Shown here piece after piece: positions 1 through 8,070 of a DNA stretch of 64,000 bases. The position numbers and the translations under genes were made by a program. Source of the stretch: Archangium_A sp035910535 (GTDB taxonomy: Bacteria > Myxococcota > Myxococcia > Myxococcales > Myxococcaceae); assembly GCA_035910535.1 (NCBI GenBank), contig JAMHXF010000032.1, positions 186,001 to 250,000 on the forward strand. Direction: 5' to 3'. Below the pieces are notes generated by a model. The model searched no databases. It had not been told where the DNA came from and saw nothing but the letters and a program-made list of their open reading frames with translations. Position 1 is the first letter of the stretch; every line of letters starts with the position of its first letter.

Positions 1-92
1 AGGAGATGCTAGCGCCTGCTCGGTGTGTGTTCCGTTGCAGGACTTTTATTTTGACTGCGAGATTCGCAGTACTTCTTGGGCTTGCTATCCGA

Positions 93-104
93 TTTTCAAA
101 GAGC
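93..104 (-). promoter_or_regulatory. boxA antitermination site of the rRNA leader
   Basis: The minus strand reads GCTCTTTGAAAA, close to the classical boxA (TGCTCTTTAACA in E. coli, TCTTTGAAAA in many other phyla). It is the binding site for NusB/NusE in rRNA transcription antitermination. Its position about 170 nt after the proximal promoter and just before the expected 16S gene fits that role. Confidence 0.8.
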
Positions 105-265
105 GAACTTCTCTACTTCTTCCTGCTCACCGCCGCTCTCGCGACCGTGTTGTTCTTCTTTATTCGTATGACGCCGGCGTTTTTGCAACCACTTTTTTCG
201 CCGTCGTATTCTGTTTTCTGTTTTACTGCTCCGCTTTCCCTTTCGGGTCCGTCGGAGGGAGGCAG

Positions 266-295
266 CTTCTACATCCGCTGCCTGAAGGTCGTCAA
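266..295 (-). promoter_or_regulatory. Candidate proximal rRNA promoter (P2)
   Basis: On the minus strand TTGACG (295-290) is followed after 18 bp by TAGAAG (271-266). An A-rich upstream stretch resembles an UP element. The sequence right after the -10 is C-rich and GC-rich, like the discriminators of stringently controlled rRNA promoters. The predicted start is near 258. Confidence 0.65.
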
Positions 296-348
296 GGTTT
301 TTGCTGCACCTTGTTTTCGTTCCGGGGCCGATTTACGGCCTTCGGAGC

Positions 349-368
349 GGCTGATCAGGTGATCAGCC
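349..368. repeat. Perfect 9-bp inverted repeat upstream of the proximal rRNA promoter
   Basis: GGCTGATCA and TGATCAGCC are separated by two bases. The repeat lies between the two candidate rRNA promoters. It could be a protein-binding dyad (repressor or activator site) or a hairpin in the P1 transcript. The two-base loop makes a DNA dyad more likely than a stable RNA hairpin. No U tract follows on the minus strand. Confidence 0.5.
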
Positions 369-492
369 TATTCTCTTGTGTGGGACGGAGCTGAGCTCCT
401 CAATCTGACTTCGTTCCACCGAACGACTCGCCGACTCCCGTACTACCCGCCCGACAGCCCCACCTGCGATGCGTCTGCAGCCGGGGGGGCGC

Positions 493-522
493 CGTATACG
501 TGATCATTCCTCCCAGTGTCAA
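493..522 (-). promoter_or_regulatory. Candidate distal rRNA promoter (P1)
   Basis: On the minus strand a perfect -35 TTGACA (522-517) is followed after 18 bp by TATACG (498-493). Transcription would start near 486 and run leftward. It lies 44 bases downstream of the gmk stop. A tandem pair with the promoter at 266-295 would match the usual two-promoter arrangement of rRNA operons. It could instead drive a separate short RNA ending near the hairpin at 349-368. Confidence 0.6.
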
Positions 523-565
523 CAACCCCTCGTTCGTTTTTCGAAAACCTGACTTTCTCAGTGAT

Positions 566-1204
566 TCAGGGAACTTGGAGTCCAAGGGCGCTGATGTCGA
601 CGCGACCTCTCCGTGAGCGCTCGCTGATCACGATGCCCTTCAGGTGCTCGAAGGCGTCGTTCAGGCGGTCGTTGATGATGAGGTAGTCGTACGCCTGCAC
701 GCCTTTCTCGCATTCGGCGCGCGCGGCGAGCATGCGCCGGCGGATCACGTCGTCTGAATCGGTGCCTCGGCTTCGGAGGCGGCGCTCGAGCTCATCCATC
801 GAAGGAGGAAGGATGAAGATGGTCACCGCGTCGGGGTACTTGCGCTTGATGGACGTGCCGCCCTGCACGTCGATGTCGAAGATGCCGATGCCTTCGCGCT
901 TCCACGACTGGTCGATGACCTTCTTCGACGAACCGTAGAAGTTGCCGTGCACCTCGGCCCACTCGACGAACTCGTTTCGGGCGATCATCTGCTCGAACGT
1001 GAGCGTGTCGACGAAGTGGTAGTCGATGCCGTTTCGCTCTGAGCCGCGCGGAGGCCGCGTCGTGTAGCTGATGGAGAACTCGGCCGACGGGAAGTCCTTC
1101 TCGAGCATGTGCGCCAGCGTCGTCTTCCCCGCCCCTGACGGCGCAGAGAGCACGAGCAGCAGCCCGGGAGAGAGGATGACCGGCATCTGAGGTTGGGTGT
1201 TCAT
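566..1204 (-). CDS. gmk: Guanylate kinase
   Basis: Phosphorylates GMP (and dGMP) to GDP with ATP in the cytosol, a required step for GTP and (p)ppGpp supply. The 212-residue product has the family's normal length. The P-loop SAPSGAGKTT is at about residues 20-29, followed by the GMP-binding SYTTRPPRGSE segment and the IDVQG motif. The ATG overlaps the yicC stop as ATGA, so it is translationally coupled to yicC. It is the last gene of the LPS-yicC-gmk operon, and the rRNA leader follows it on the same strand. The usual downstream neighbour rpoZ is not present here. Confidence 0.97.
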   Translation of the reverse strand: MNTQPQMPVILSPGLLLVLSAPSGAGKTTLAHMLEKDFPSAEFSISYTTRPPRGSERNGIDYHFVDTLTFEQMIARNEFVEWAEVHGNFYGSSKKVIDQSWKREGIGIFDIDVQGGTSIKRKYPDAVTIFILPPSMDELERRLRSRGTDSDDVIRRRMLAARAECEKGVQAYDYLIINDRLNDAFEHLKGIVISERSRRGRVDISALGLQVP

Positions 1205-2079
1205 TCGACGTTCTGAACCTGTTCGCGGATGCGCTCGAGCTCGGCCTTGAGCTGCATGACCCGCGCGGAGATGTCGGTGTGCTGCGACTTGGAGCCCGTG
1301 GTGTTCACCTCGCGGTGCATTTCCTGAACGAGGAAATCCATCTTGCGGCCCGAGGGCTCCTTCGAGGCCAGCAGCTCGTGGAACTGCACCAGGTGCGAAT
1401 CGAGGCGCGTCATCTCTTCTGCGACGTCGGTGCGCTCGGCGAAGAACGCGACCTCCTGCGCGAGGCGCTGCGGGTCTACCGCAAGCCCCTGAGAAAGCTC
1501 AGCAATTCGCTCCGCGAGGCGCGACCGGTAAGCGTCGATGGCTTTCGGCGCGAGCGCTTGCACCTCTTTGACCCAGCCGGCGACGAGCGCCAGCCGTGCG
1601 GTGAGGTCGCCCGCGAGCGCCACGCCCTCCTTTTCCCGCATGAGGCGGAGCTGGTCGATGGCCGCGCCCAACGCCGTCTCGACGGCCTTGTTGGCGTCTT
1701 CGAGGGGCAGCTGCGGCTCCTCGAGGCGGATCACGTTGAGCGAGGTCGCCACGTCGCGCACCGAGACGGTGTCGGGGAGACCCAGGGCCGTCGCGACTTC
1801 ACGCCAGGCGCGCAGGTACTCGCGGGCGAGGCCGAGGTCGACCTGCGGCACGACGCCCGTGCTGGTTCTGGCCGCGCGCCGCACCACCACGTCGATGGCG
1901 CCGCGGGCGACCCTGTCTTTCACCAGCTTGATGAGCGTGGGCTCGAGCGCGCTGAGTTCCCTCGGAACGCGCACCTTCACCTCGCAAAATTTGTGATTCA
2001 CTGAGCGAACTTCCACCGTGAGCGACTCTGCGCCGGCGGTGGCCGTGCCCGACCCGAAACCCGTCATGCTTCGAAGCAT
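1201..2079 (-). CDS. yicC: YicC/YloC family endoribonuclease
   Basis: Member of the YicC family, shown in E. coli and Bacillus to be an endoribonuclease acting on selected RNAs. The N-terminal RSMTGFG signature and the C-terminal DUF1732 block, including the MHREVNTTGSK segment, are both intact. At 292 residues it has the usual length. Two ATG codons are possible, at 2079 and at 2067 (MTGFG); the first matches the family's usual MIRSMTGFG-like start. It overlaps gmk by four bases, a gene pair conserved in many bacteria, and starts 14 bases after the rfaE2 stop. Confidence 0.93.
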   Translation of the reverse strand: MLRSMTGFGSGTATAGAESLTVEVRSVNHKFCEVKVRVPRELSALEPTLIKLVKDRVARGAIDVVVRRAARTSTGVVPQVDLGLAREYLRAWREVATALGLPDTVSVRDVATSLNVIRLEEPQLPLEDANKAVETALGAAIDQLRLMREKEGVALAGDLTARLALVAGWVKEVQALAPKAIDAYRSRLAERIAELSQGLAVDPQRLAQEVAFFAERTDVAEEMTRLDSHLVQFHELLASKEPSGRKMDFLVQEMHREVNTTGSKSQHTDISARVMQLKAELERIREQVQNVE

Positions 2080-2093
2080 GGACGCGGCTCGTA

Positions 2094-2549
2094 CTAGGGC
2101 TTCAGTTTCGCCACCAGAGCGGTCGTACTGTGGTCCTTCGGATCTCCTGCCACTGCAACGCGGCCGCCATAGGCCTCCACCTCGGCCTTCTCGGGGATGG
2201 TGTCGGGCGTGTAGTCGGTGCCTTTGACGTGAACGTCGGGCTTCAACGCGCGGATGACGAGGCGAACGTCGGGCTCCGAGAAGAGAAACACGAAGTCTGT
2301 ACAGCGCAGGGCCCGCAACAACTCCGCGCGCTCCTGTTCAGGAATGACGGGGCGCGTGGGCCCTTTGTAGGCCCGGGTCGAACTGTCTGAATTGACCGCG
2401 ACGACCAGCTTGTCTGCCAATTGCTTTGCGGCTTCCAGGTAGCGAACGTGGCCGACGTGCAGGAGATCGAACACGCCGTTCGCCAACGCGACGGAGTGAC
2501 CTGCGGCTCTCCACTGCTCGACCTGCCGCTTCGCGTCGTCGAGCGTCAT
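2094..2549 (-). CDS. rfaE2: D-glycero-beta-D-manno-heptose 1-phosphate adenylyltransferase
   Basis: Transfers AMP from ATP to heptose 1-phosphate to make ADP-heptose for the LPS inner core. It corresponds to the C-terminal half of E. coli HldE as a stand-alone protein of 151 residues. The nucleotidyltransferase signature GVFDLLHVGHVRYL contains the catalytic HxGH. The VNSDSSTRAYKGP segment and the late KGTDY motif are also seen. ATG overlaps the rfaE1 stop (ATGA), so kinase and adenylyltransferase are split but coupled. Confidence 0.93.
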   Translation of the reverse strand: MTLDDAKRQVEQWRAAGHSVALANGVFDLLHVGHVRYLEAAKQLADKLVVAVNSDSSTRAYKGPTRPVIPEQERAELLRALRCTDFVFLFSEPDVRLVIRALKPDVHVKGTDYTPDTIPEKAEVEAYGGRVAVAGDPKDHSTTALVAKLKP

Positions 2550-3532
2550 CGGCTGAGCTCGCGCTGCAGCTCGGGGCGCGTGACGGTGGCGGTGCCCTGC
2601 TTCTGCACGACGAGCGAGCCCGCGATGTTCGCCAGGCGCGCGGCCTCGAAGGGCGTACCTCCCGCGCCGAGCGCGAGGGCAAAGGTGGCGCTGACCGTGT
2701 CTCCGGCGCCCGTCACGTCGACCGCTTCTTCACTGCCATGCACGGGAATGTGTACAGGTTTCTCGCCGCGCTCGAACAACGTCATGCCCTTGCGACCGCG
2801 GGTCACGAGGAGAATCTGGCAGTCGAGCTTGTATTGTGCAGCCTTTGCGGCGGCGAGCAGCTCGGCGTCTGTTTTGACAGGGAGCCCCGTCAACGCAGCC
2901 AATTCAGGTTCATTTGGTTTGCAAACCGTCAACCCGGCGTAGTCGAGCAATGAAAACCGGGAATCAACCGAGACAGGAATGCCCTTCTTCGCCAGCGTAC
3001 GCAGCACGCCACGCGTTTCTTCGCAGAGCACGCCGGCGCCGTAGTCGGAGACCATGATGACGTCGGCGTCTTTGCCGGCCTGCAGGAGCTTCGCCGCGAG
3101 CGATTGACGCTGCCTGGGAGGCAACGCGCCGGTGGTACCGCGGTCGATGCGCAGCATCTGCTGGCGGCTGGTGGAAATACCGCCGGCGAGCACCCGCGTG
3201 CGCGTCTCGGTGACGGCCGCGGTGACCGACTCGAGGCGAATGCCGGTCTTTTTGAAGAGCTGCGTCATCTGGCGACCGATGACGTCGCGGCCCAGCACGC
3301 CGAGCGCAGAGACCTTCGCGCCGAGCGCGGCGGCGTTGGCGGCCGCGTTGGCACCGCCTCCGAGTTTGAGCTCTTCGCGCTCGTGGCGAACGATGAGCAC
3401 GGGGGCTTCGCGGCTCACGCGCTCGGTCTGGCCGTAGAGGTAGTGGTCGGCGAGCAGGTCACCCACCACGAGCACTTTGACGTTCGGGAACCGCTTCAGA
3501 AGCGATGACGACACGGCTCCGCGCTTTGGCAT
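2546..3532 (-). CDS. rfaE1: D-glycero-beta-D-manno-heptose-7-phosphate kinase
   Basis: PfkB/ribokinase-family sugar kinase that phosphorylates heptose 7-phosphate at C1 on the way to ADP-heptose. The GGGANAAANAAALGA substrate-binding segment and the DVTGAGDT anion-hole/catalytic-Asp motif are intact. The start chosen is ATG at 3532, one base after the lpxK stop, giving 328 residues that begin MPKRGAV. An in-frame upstream extension inside lpxK is not conserved-looking. It corresponds to the N-terminal half of HldE; the other half is the next gene. Confidence 0.93.
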   Translation of the reverse strand: MPKRGAVSSSLLKRFPNVKVLVVGDLLADHYLYGQTERVSREAPVLIVRHEREELKLGGGANAAANAAALGAKVSALGVLGRDVIGRQMTQLFKKTGIRLESVTAAVTETRTRVLAGGISTSRQQMLRIDRGTTGALPPRQRQSLAAKLLQAGKDADVIMVSDYGAGVLCEETRGVLRTLAKKGIPVSVDSRFSLLDYAGLTVCKPNEPELAALTGLPVKTDAELLAAAKAAQYKLDCQILLVTRGRKGMTLFERGEKPVHIPVHGSEEAVDVTGAGDTVSATFALALGAGGTPFEAARLANIAGSLVVQKQGTATVTRPELQRELSR

Positions 3533-3533
3533 T

Positions 3534-4460
3534 TCACCGGCGGGGCGACAAGAGCGATGCGAGCGACGGCGCCGAGACGGTGAGATCAAGAACGTGCGCG
3601 GCCGCGTCGGGGAGTCGTTCGGCGTCTTTCTCGGTCGTCACGAGCAGCGCGTCGTGCGCGGCGGCGTCGCGTTGGGCGAGCGCGAGTTCATCGGCAGTGA
3701 AGACGTGATGGTCGGCGTAGGCGTGGAGCCCGTGAATCGTGGCGCCGGCAGCTTCGACGGAGGCCCAGACGCGATCGGGTCGGGCAACCCCGAGCAGGAG
3801 CACGACCTTCTGTCCGTTGATGGGCCGAATGACTCCGTCGGGACCGCGCAGCTGCGTGACCGAGTGCTTCACGTCGACGTCACGGCTCCACACATGCGTC
3901 GCGCGGGCGGCGTGACTCGCGGGTTCTCGCAATGGGCCTGCCGGGAGCATGAAGCCGTTGCCAGTGCCCACGTCGAGCAGCAGGTCGACGTCACGCGCGA
4001 GGCGACGGTGCTGAAAGCCGTCGTCGAGAATGAGGAGCTCGAAGCCTGCGGCGAGGGCATCACGCGCGCTCGAGACACGATCTGCACCGACAAACAGCGT
4101 GGCACCGGGGCACTTGCGCGCGATGAGGCGAGGCTCGTCTCCCGCGTCAGCGACAGAGGGGAGTTGCTGCGAGGTGAACTGGAGTTGCGCCGTCGACGAG
4201 CGCCCATAGCCGCGCGTCAGCACTGCGACGCGCCGCCCGGCCGCGAGCGCTTCGGTCGCGAGGTGAATGACGATGGGCGTTTTGCCTGCGCCTCCGACGA
4301 CGAGATTCCCGACGGAGATGATGGTGGCTCCGTCGAGCTTCGTCGCGCGGCGCAGGCCCGCGTCGTACAGCGCGTGCCACAGACGAATGATGAGCCCGTA
4401 GATGAACGCGAACGGCGCGAGCAGCCACGTGCGCCATGTCGGCGGGCCGTACCAGTTCAT
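3534..4460 (-). CDS. lpxK: Tetraacyldisaccharide 4'-kinase
   Basis: Inner-membrane kinase that adds the 4'-phosphate to the lipid A disaccharide precursor. The 308-residue protein begins MNWYGPP and has an N-terminal hydrophobic helix (about residues 12-28), as in the family. The P-loop sits in GNLVVGGAGKTP, and the LTRGYGR and DDGFQHRR motifs follow. The frame is open upstream to 4691, but the family start and sequence character place the ATG at 4460. The 157 bases between it and the upstream glycosyltransferase hold no recognised gene. A promoter there is possible, but none is clear. Confidence 0.93.
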   Translation of the reverse strand: MNWYGPPTWRTWLLAPFAFIYGLIIRLWHALYDAGLRRATKLDGATIISVGNLVVGGAGKTPIVIHLATEALAAGRRVAVLTRGYGRSSTAQLQFTSQQLPSVADAGDEPRLIARKCPGATLFVGADRVSSARDALAAGFELLILDDGFQHRRLARDVDLLLDVGTGNGFMLPAGPLREPASHAARATHVWSRDVDVKHSVTQLRGPDGVIRPINGQKVVLLLGVARPDRVWASVEAAGATIHGLHAYADHHVFTADELALAQRDAAAHDALLVTTEKDAERLPDAAAHVLDLTVSAPSLASLLSPRR

Positions 4461-4617
4461 GGCGTGACCGCTCGCGAGGAACACCACGTGCTGCAGCGCG
4501 GAACTCGCGATGCCTCGTACGTTCGCGACAATGTGACACTCCGCGCGTTCGACGTCATGAGTCGGGCGCCGAACCCGCGAGACCCAATCACGCTGTCGCG
4601 AGCGAACCGCGCGCGCT

Positions 4618-5601
4618 TCATTCGCGACACCGCTCGTAGAAGTCGACCACGCGCGTCGCGATGGCGGCTGGGGTCTCGAGCATGAGCGCACCCGACGTCA
4701 CCGTAACAGCGAGCAACGCGTCGACGGTCGGCTCGACGATGACGTCGGCGTATTGCGCCAGCGCGCCTTCGTCCACCGCGACCACACGCACGCCGCACGC
4801 ACGGGCTTGAGCTGCAGCGCGCGCGCTCCAATCGTTGCCGAGCCCCAGCACCCACACTTCGTCGAGCGCCTGCAGGTGCTTCACGAACGCAGCGCCCGAC
4901 TGGTAACCGACGAAGTGCACGCGCTCACCGGCCTTCGCGCGAATCTCCGCTTCAAGCGGGCCGTCGCCGATGAGAACCAGCGTTGCGTCATCGGTGCGCC
5001 GCGCAAATGCCTCGAGCGCCAACGCGTGCCGTCGTGAAGGCTGAAACGTCGAGACCATTCCAATCAACTTGCCCGCCGGGAGCCCGAGCTCACGGCGCAG
5101 CGACTCTCGCGAGGTCGCGGGAACGAACTCAGGGCCGACCAGCGCGGGCAGCACCATCACCTTCTGGCCGAGGAGCTTCCGCGACAGCGACTCCATCGGC
5201 ACGGTGAAGCCGTCGGCCGCCGGGGTCGCCCAACGCACGGAGCGCGGCGCGTGGAACGAACGAATCGTCACCGCGTGCCGAGGGCGACCGAGTCGCAGAA
5301 TCGAATGGTCGTGACTGAAGTGCGAGTGCACGACGTCGACCTGCGCCGCGCGCAACGTGAGCACGTCGCGCAGCATCGCGAACGGCGTCGACTTCACCGA
5401 GAGCTCCAACGGCAAGGACGACAGCACGCCGAGCGGTTCGAGCCGCGGCGTCGCGAGCTCTTCGCTCGTGGTCTGCGTGCGCTTGCGGTCGACGGCGATG
5501 GTCACGTCATGGCCCAGCGCACGTTGCGCGAGCGCGAGTTGAGTCACGGCTTCTGCCGGGCCCGTGAAGAACGGCGACGCGAGCAGGTGGAGAATTCTCA
5601 C
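4618..5601 (-). CDS. Glycosyltransferase, GT-B fold (LPS core type)
   Basis: Probable sugar transferase for the LPS core, judged from fold and location. The 327-residue product has a GT-B layout. The N-terminal half carries the MRILHLLASPFFTGPAE opening typical of family 4/1-like enzymes. The C-terminal half has the VLIGDGPLEAEI nucleotide-sugar binding segment. The C-terminal E-x7-E motif of GT4 is not obvious, so donor and acceptor cannot be assigned. GTG start overlaps the waaA stop (GTGA), showing coupling to Kdo transfer. Confidence 0.85.
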   Translation of the reverse strand: MRILHLLASPFFTGPAEAVTQLALAQRALGHDVTIAVDRKRTQTTSEELATPRLEPLGVLSSLPLELSVKSTPFAMLRDVLTLRAAQVDVVHSHFSHDHSILRLGRPRHAVTIRSFHAPRSVRWATPAADGFTVPMESLSRKLLGQKVMVLPALVGPEFVPATSRESLRRELGLPAGKLIGMVSTFQPSRRHALALEAFARRTDDATLVLIGDGPLEAEIRAKAGERVHFVGYQSGAAFVKHLQALDEVWVLGLGNDWSARAAAQARACGVRVVAVDEGALAQYADVIVEPTVDALLAVTVTSGALMLETPAAIATRVVDFYERCRE

Positions 5602-6863
5602 TTCGTCACCAGCTCCGCCAACGCGTCGACGTTGCGCTCGCTGGCTCCGGAGATCTGCCGCACGGCCGACCGCGCCAACGCGCCGAGCGACTCGATGCTC
5701 TCGGGCCGCCCAAGCAGCTCGTTCATCACGCGAACCAGATGGTCGACGTCATTGACCTGAATGCCGCCGCGACCGACGAGCACCTGCACGGAGTCGTGAA
5801 AGTTCTCCATGTGCGGCCCGAAGAGCACCGGCTTTCCCTGCGCCGCGGGCTCGAGAATGTTCTGCCCGCCGCGCGTGGTGAAGCTGCCGCCGACGAACAC
5901 CAGCGTCGCGAGACGGTACGCGCGCGCGAGCTCACCGATGGTGTCGAGCACCACGACCGGCGCCCGCTCGGGGTTGCCTTTCGAGCGCACCCCGACGTGG
6001 AGGCCGGCATCTCGCGCGAGCTGAACGACGCGCTCCGTGCGCTCGAGGTAGCGCGGCGCGACGAGGAGCACGAGCTCAGGCGTCGCGACGACGAGCTGTT
6101 TGTACGCCGAGAAGATGAGCTCCTCTTCGCCTTCGTGCGTGCTCCCGACGATCCACAGGCGGGCGCCAGGAGCGAGCCCCAGCGCGTCACGGAGCGCGTG
6201 ATCCTCCACCGCCTCCGCGAGCGGAACGAGCGCGTCGAACTTCGTGTTGCCCGTGACTTTCACCCGTTCGGCGCTCGCGCCCAGCTTGAGCACGCGCTCG
6301 GCTTCGTCGTCTTCGCGCATCAAGAAGAGGTCGATGTCGTGGAGCGGGTTGCCGATGAGCTCGAACATCGTGCGGTAGCGACCGAGGTGCTTCTGCGAGA
6401 AGCGGCCATTGGTGAGCGCGATGCGCGCCCCGTGGAGGTGCGCCGCGCGAATGAGGTTCGGCCAGATCTCCGTGTACTCGAGCACCAACAGCGTCGGCTG
6501 CACCGCGGCGACCGCACGTCGAGTCGCGCCGAAGAGGTCCCACGGAGCGAAGATGACGGCGTCGATGCTCTTCTTGAGGCGCTGCGTGGCGATCACGTGC
6601 CCCGTGTTCGTCATGGTGCTGACGATGATCTTCGCGTCGGGAAATCGCGTGCGCAGCCGTTCGATCATCGGCGCGAGCGCGAGGAGATCTCCAGCGCTGG
6701 CGCCGTGCAACCACAGCCTCGGCGTGCCGTCGGGAGGCAAGAGCCCCTTCGAGTAGAAGCCGAAGCGCTGCCACAAGCCGTCGCGCGTCTTGCGCATGAG
6801 CGCGAGCACGGGGAAGAGCGCCACGAAGACCAGCCAGGTGGCGATGACGTAGAGGAAACGCAT
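5598..6863 (-). CDS. waaA: 3-deoxy-D-manno-octulosonic acid (Kdo) transferase
   Basis: Transfers Kdo from CMP-Kdo to lipid IVA at the inner membrane, the first step of LPS core assembly. The 421-residue protein starts with a transmembrane anchor (residues 4-22). It has the WLHGASAGD motif, the EYTEIWPNL segment, the KVTGNTKFD motif diagnostic of KdtA/WaaA, and a late GGQNILEPAAQGKPVLFGP donor-binding block. The start is ATG at 6863, 16 bases after the cheR stop, so it may be co-transcribed with the chemosensory operon. Confidence 0.95.
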   Translation of the reverse strand: MRFLYVIATWLVFVALFPVLALMRKTRDGLWQRFGFYSKGLLPPDGTPRLWLHGASAGDLLALAPMIERLRTRFPDAKIIVSTMTNTGHVIATQRLKKSIDAVIFAPWDLFGATRRAVAAVQPTLLVLEYTEIWPNLIRAAHLHGARIALTNGRFSQKHLGRYRTMFELIGNPLHDIDLFLMREDDEAERVLKLGASAERVKVTGNTKFDALVPLAEAVEDHALRDALGLAPGARLWIVGSTHEGEEELIFSAYKQLVVATPELVLLVAPRYLERTERVVQLARDAGLHVGVRSKGNPERAPVVVLDTIGELARAYRLATLVFVGGSFTTRGGQNILEPAAQGKPVLFGPHMENFHDSVQVLVGRGGIQVNDVDHLVRVMNELLGRPESIESLGALARSAVRQISGASERNVDALAELVTK

Positions 6864-6879
6864 CGGCGTGCTCGCGTGC

Positions 6880-8070
6880 CTAGCCCCGACCGCGCGCGTC
6901 GCGAGAGGGAATTTTGAGCCTGCACGCAGCGAGCAACCGCTCGTTGTTCAAATAGAACGCGCACGGCAACGCAGCACCCGCCTCGAGCAACGCGAGCGCG
7001 CGACGGTACTCGTTCGCGGCATCGGCACCTGCACCTCGACGCTCGAGAATCAGCCCGAGCAGGTAGCGCGCCGCCGCGAGTCGAGGCGCGAGGTAGAGCG
7101 CTTTGCGGAGGCCCGCTTCAGTCTCGGGGTGATCAGCGCCTTCAGCGGCCCACTCGAGCACGAGCGTAAAGAGCTGCAGCCCTTCCTCCTCGGGCGTCAG
7201 CGGAACGGGGAACTCGCCCGTCACCGGCGGCGGCGGCGGCAACAGCACCGGCTTCAGGGGCATCGGCGGCGGCGCGGTGACGACGCCACGCACATAGAAG
7301 AACGCGCCGGGAACTTTGAGCGTCGTGAGCTCGGCCACCGGCTCCAGCAACGGCTCAGCGGCCGAGAGCACGAGCACCCCGCCCGGCCGCAGACGTTCTG
7401 CGAAGCGCGAGACCGTCTGCCGTGCAGCTTCGGGCGTGAAATAGATGAGCACGTTGCGGCAGACGATGACGTCGAAGAGCCCGGTGCCCTCGGCGAACGG
7501 GTACGGCCAGTCGATGAGGTTGTGCTGCAGAAAGCGCGCTCGCTCGCGGAGCTTCGGCGTCAACGTGCGGCGCCCGTCGGGAGCGCCAGGCAAGAAGTAC
7601 CGCCCGAGCAGCGCCTCGGGAACGCGTCGCAACACGCTGGCGGTGAACGTCTGCGCCTTCGCGTCGCTCAGCGCGCTGGGCGAGAGATCAGAGCCCAGCA
7701 CCGTGCTCAGCGGGTGCGCGCCGAGCTCCGAGAGCAGCATCAACAACGTCGCGACCTCTTCACCCGTCGAGCAACCCGCGCTCCACAACGCGAGCGGGCG
7801 GGCTTGCGCGACGCACGGGCGCAACACCCACGTCGAGAGCGCCTCGAGCTGCGCTTCGTCACGGAAGAGGTCAGTCTTGTGCACCGACACCAGCGCCAAC
7901 AGCTGCGCGAGCTCGAACGCACCGTCACGAGACTGAAGTCGCCTCAGGTAGCCCGCAGCGTCGTCGCCGACGCGTTCGAGCAGCGCCTTTTCGAGGCGCG
8001 CACGTTGTTGGCGGGAGAGCGCAGTGCCCGTGCGTTCGGCGACGAAGCGGAGCAGTGGCTCGACGCTCAC
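6880..8070 (-). CDS. cheR: Chemotaxis protein methyltransferase CheR with C-terminal helical repeat region
   Basis: Uses S-adenosylmethionine to methylate glutamates on chemoreceptors. Residues 1 to about 255 are the CheR N- and C-domains, with WSAGCSTGEE as the SAM-binding motif and DVIVCRNVLIYF as the conserved catalytic-domain block. A proline-rich linker (about 268-290) leads to a C-terminal segment of about 100 residues that looks TPR-like (EAGLRKALYLAPRLAAARYL). This resembles FrzF of Myxococcus. GTG start overlaps the cheB stop (GTGA). Confidence 0.93.
   Translation of the reverse strand: MSVEPLLRFVAERTGTALSRQQRARLEKALLERVGDDAAGYLRRLQSRDGAFELAQLLALVSVHKTDLFRDEAQLEALSTWVLRPCVAQARPLALWSAGCSTGEEVATLLMLLSELGAHPLSTVLGSDLSPSALSDAKAQTFTASVLRRVPEALLGRYFLPGAPDGRRTLTPKLRERARFLQHNLIDWPYPFAEGTGLFDVIVCRNVLIYFTPEAARQTVSRFAERLRPGGVLVLSAAEPLLEPVAELTTLKVPGAFFYVRGVVTAPPPMPLKPVLLPPPPPVTGEFPVPLTPEEEGLQLFTLVLEWAAEGADHPETEAGLRKALYLAPRLAAARYLLGLILERRGAGADAANEYRRALALLEAGAALPCAFYLNNERLLAACRLKIPSRDARGRG

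Larger units (their letters stand above)
1..522 (-). promoter_or_regulatory. rRNA operon leader region (16S gene lies left of the window)
   Basis: Read on the minus strand, this stretch has the layout of the region in front of a 16S rRNA gene: two sigma70-type promoters, a transcribed leader rich in A, and a boxA antitermination sequence about 90 nt before the window edge. It is visibly AT-richer than the rest of the window and has no ORF with plausible codon use. The 16S 5' end itself is not present, so it should lie just left of position 1. This identification rests on the boxA/promoter order and known rRNA leaders. The neighbour upstream is gmk on the same strand. Confidence 0.8.

Noticed and set aside
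6..394. Two overlapping plus-strand ORFs of about 120 residues
   Set aside because: They lie in the AT-richer rRNA leader, have codon use unlike any neighbour, and overlap boxA and a promoter on the other strand.
400..585. 61-residue minus-strand ORF after gmk
   Set aside because: It overlaps the gmk end and the distal rRNA promoter and looks non-coding.
4461..4617. Possible small gene or RNA between the glycosyltransferase and lpxK
   Set aside because: The lpxK frame is open here but the residues are not family-like, and no promoter, hairpin or start with a good ribosome site was clear.
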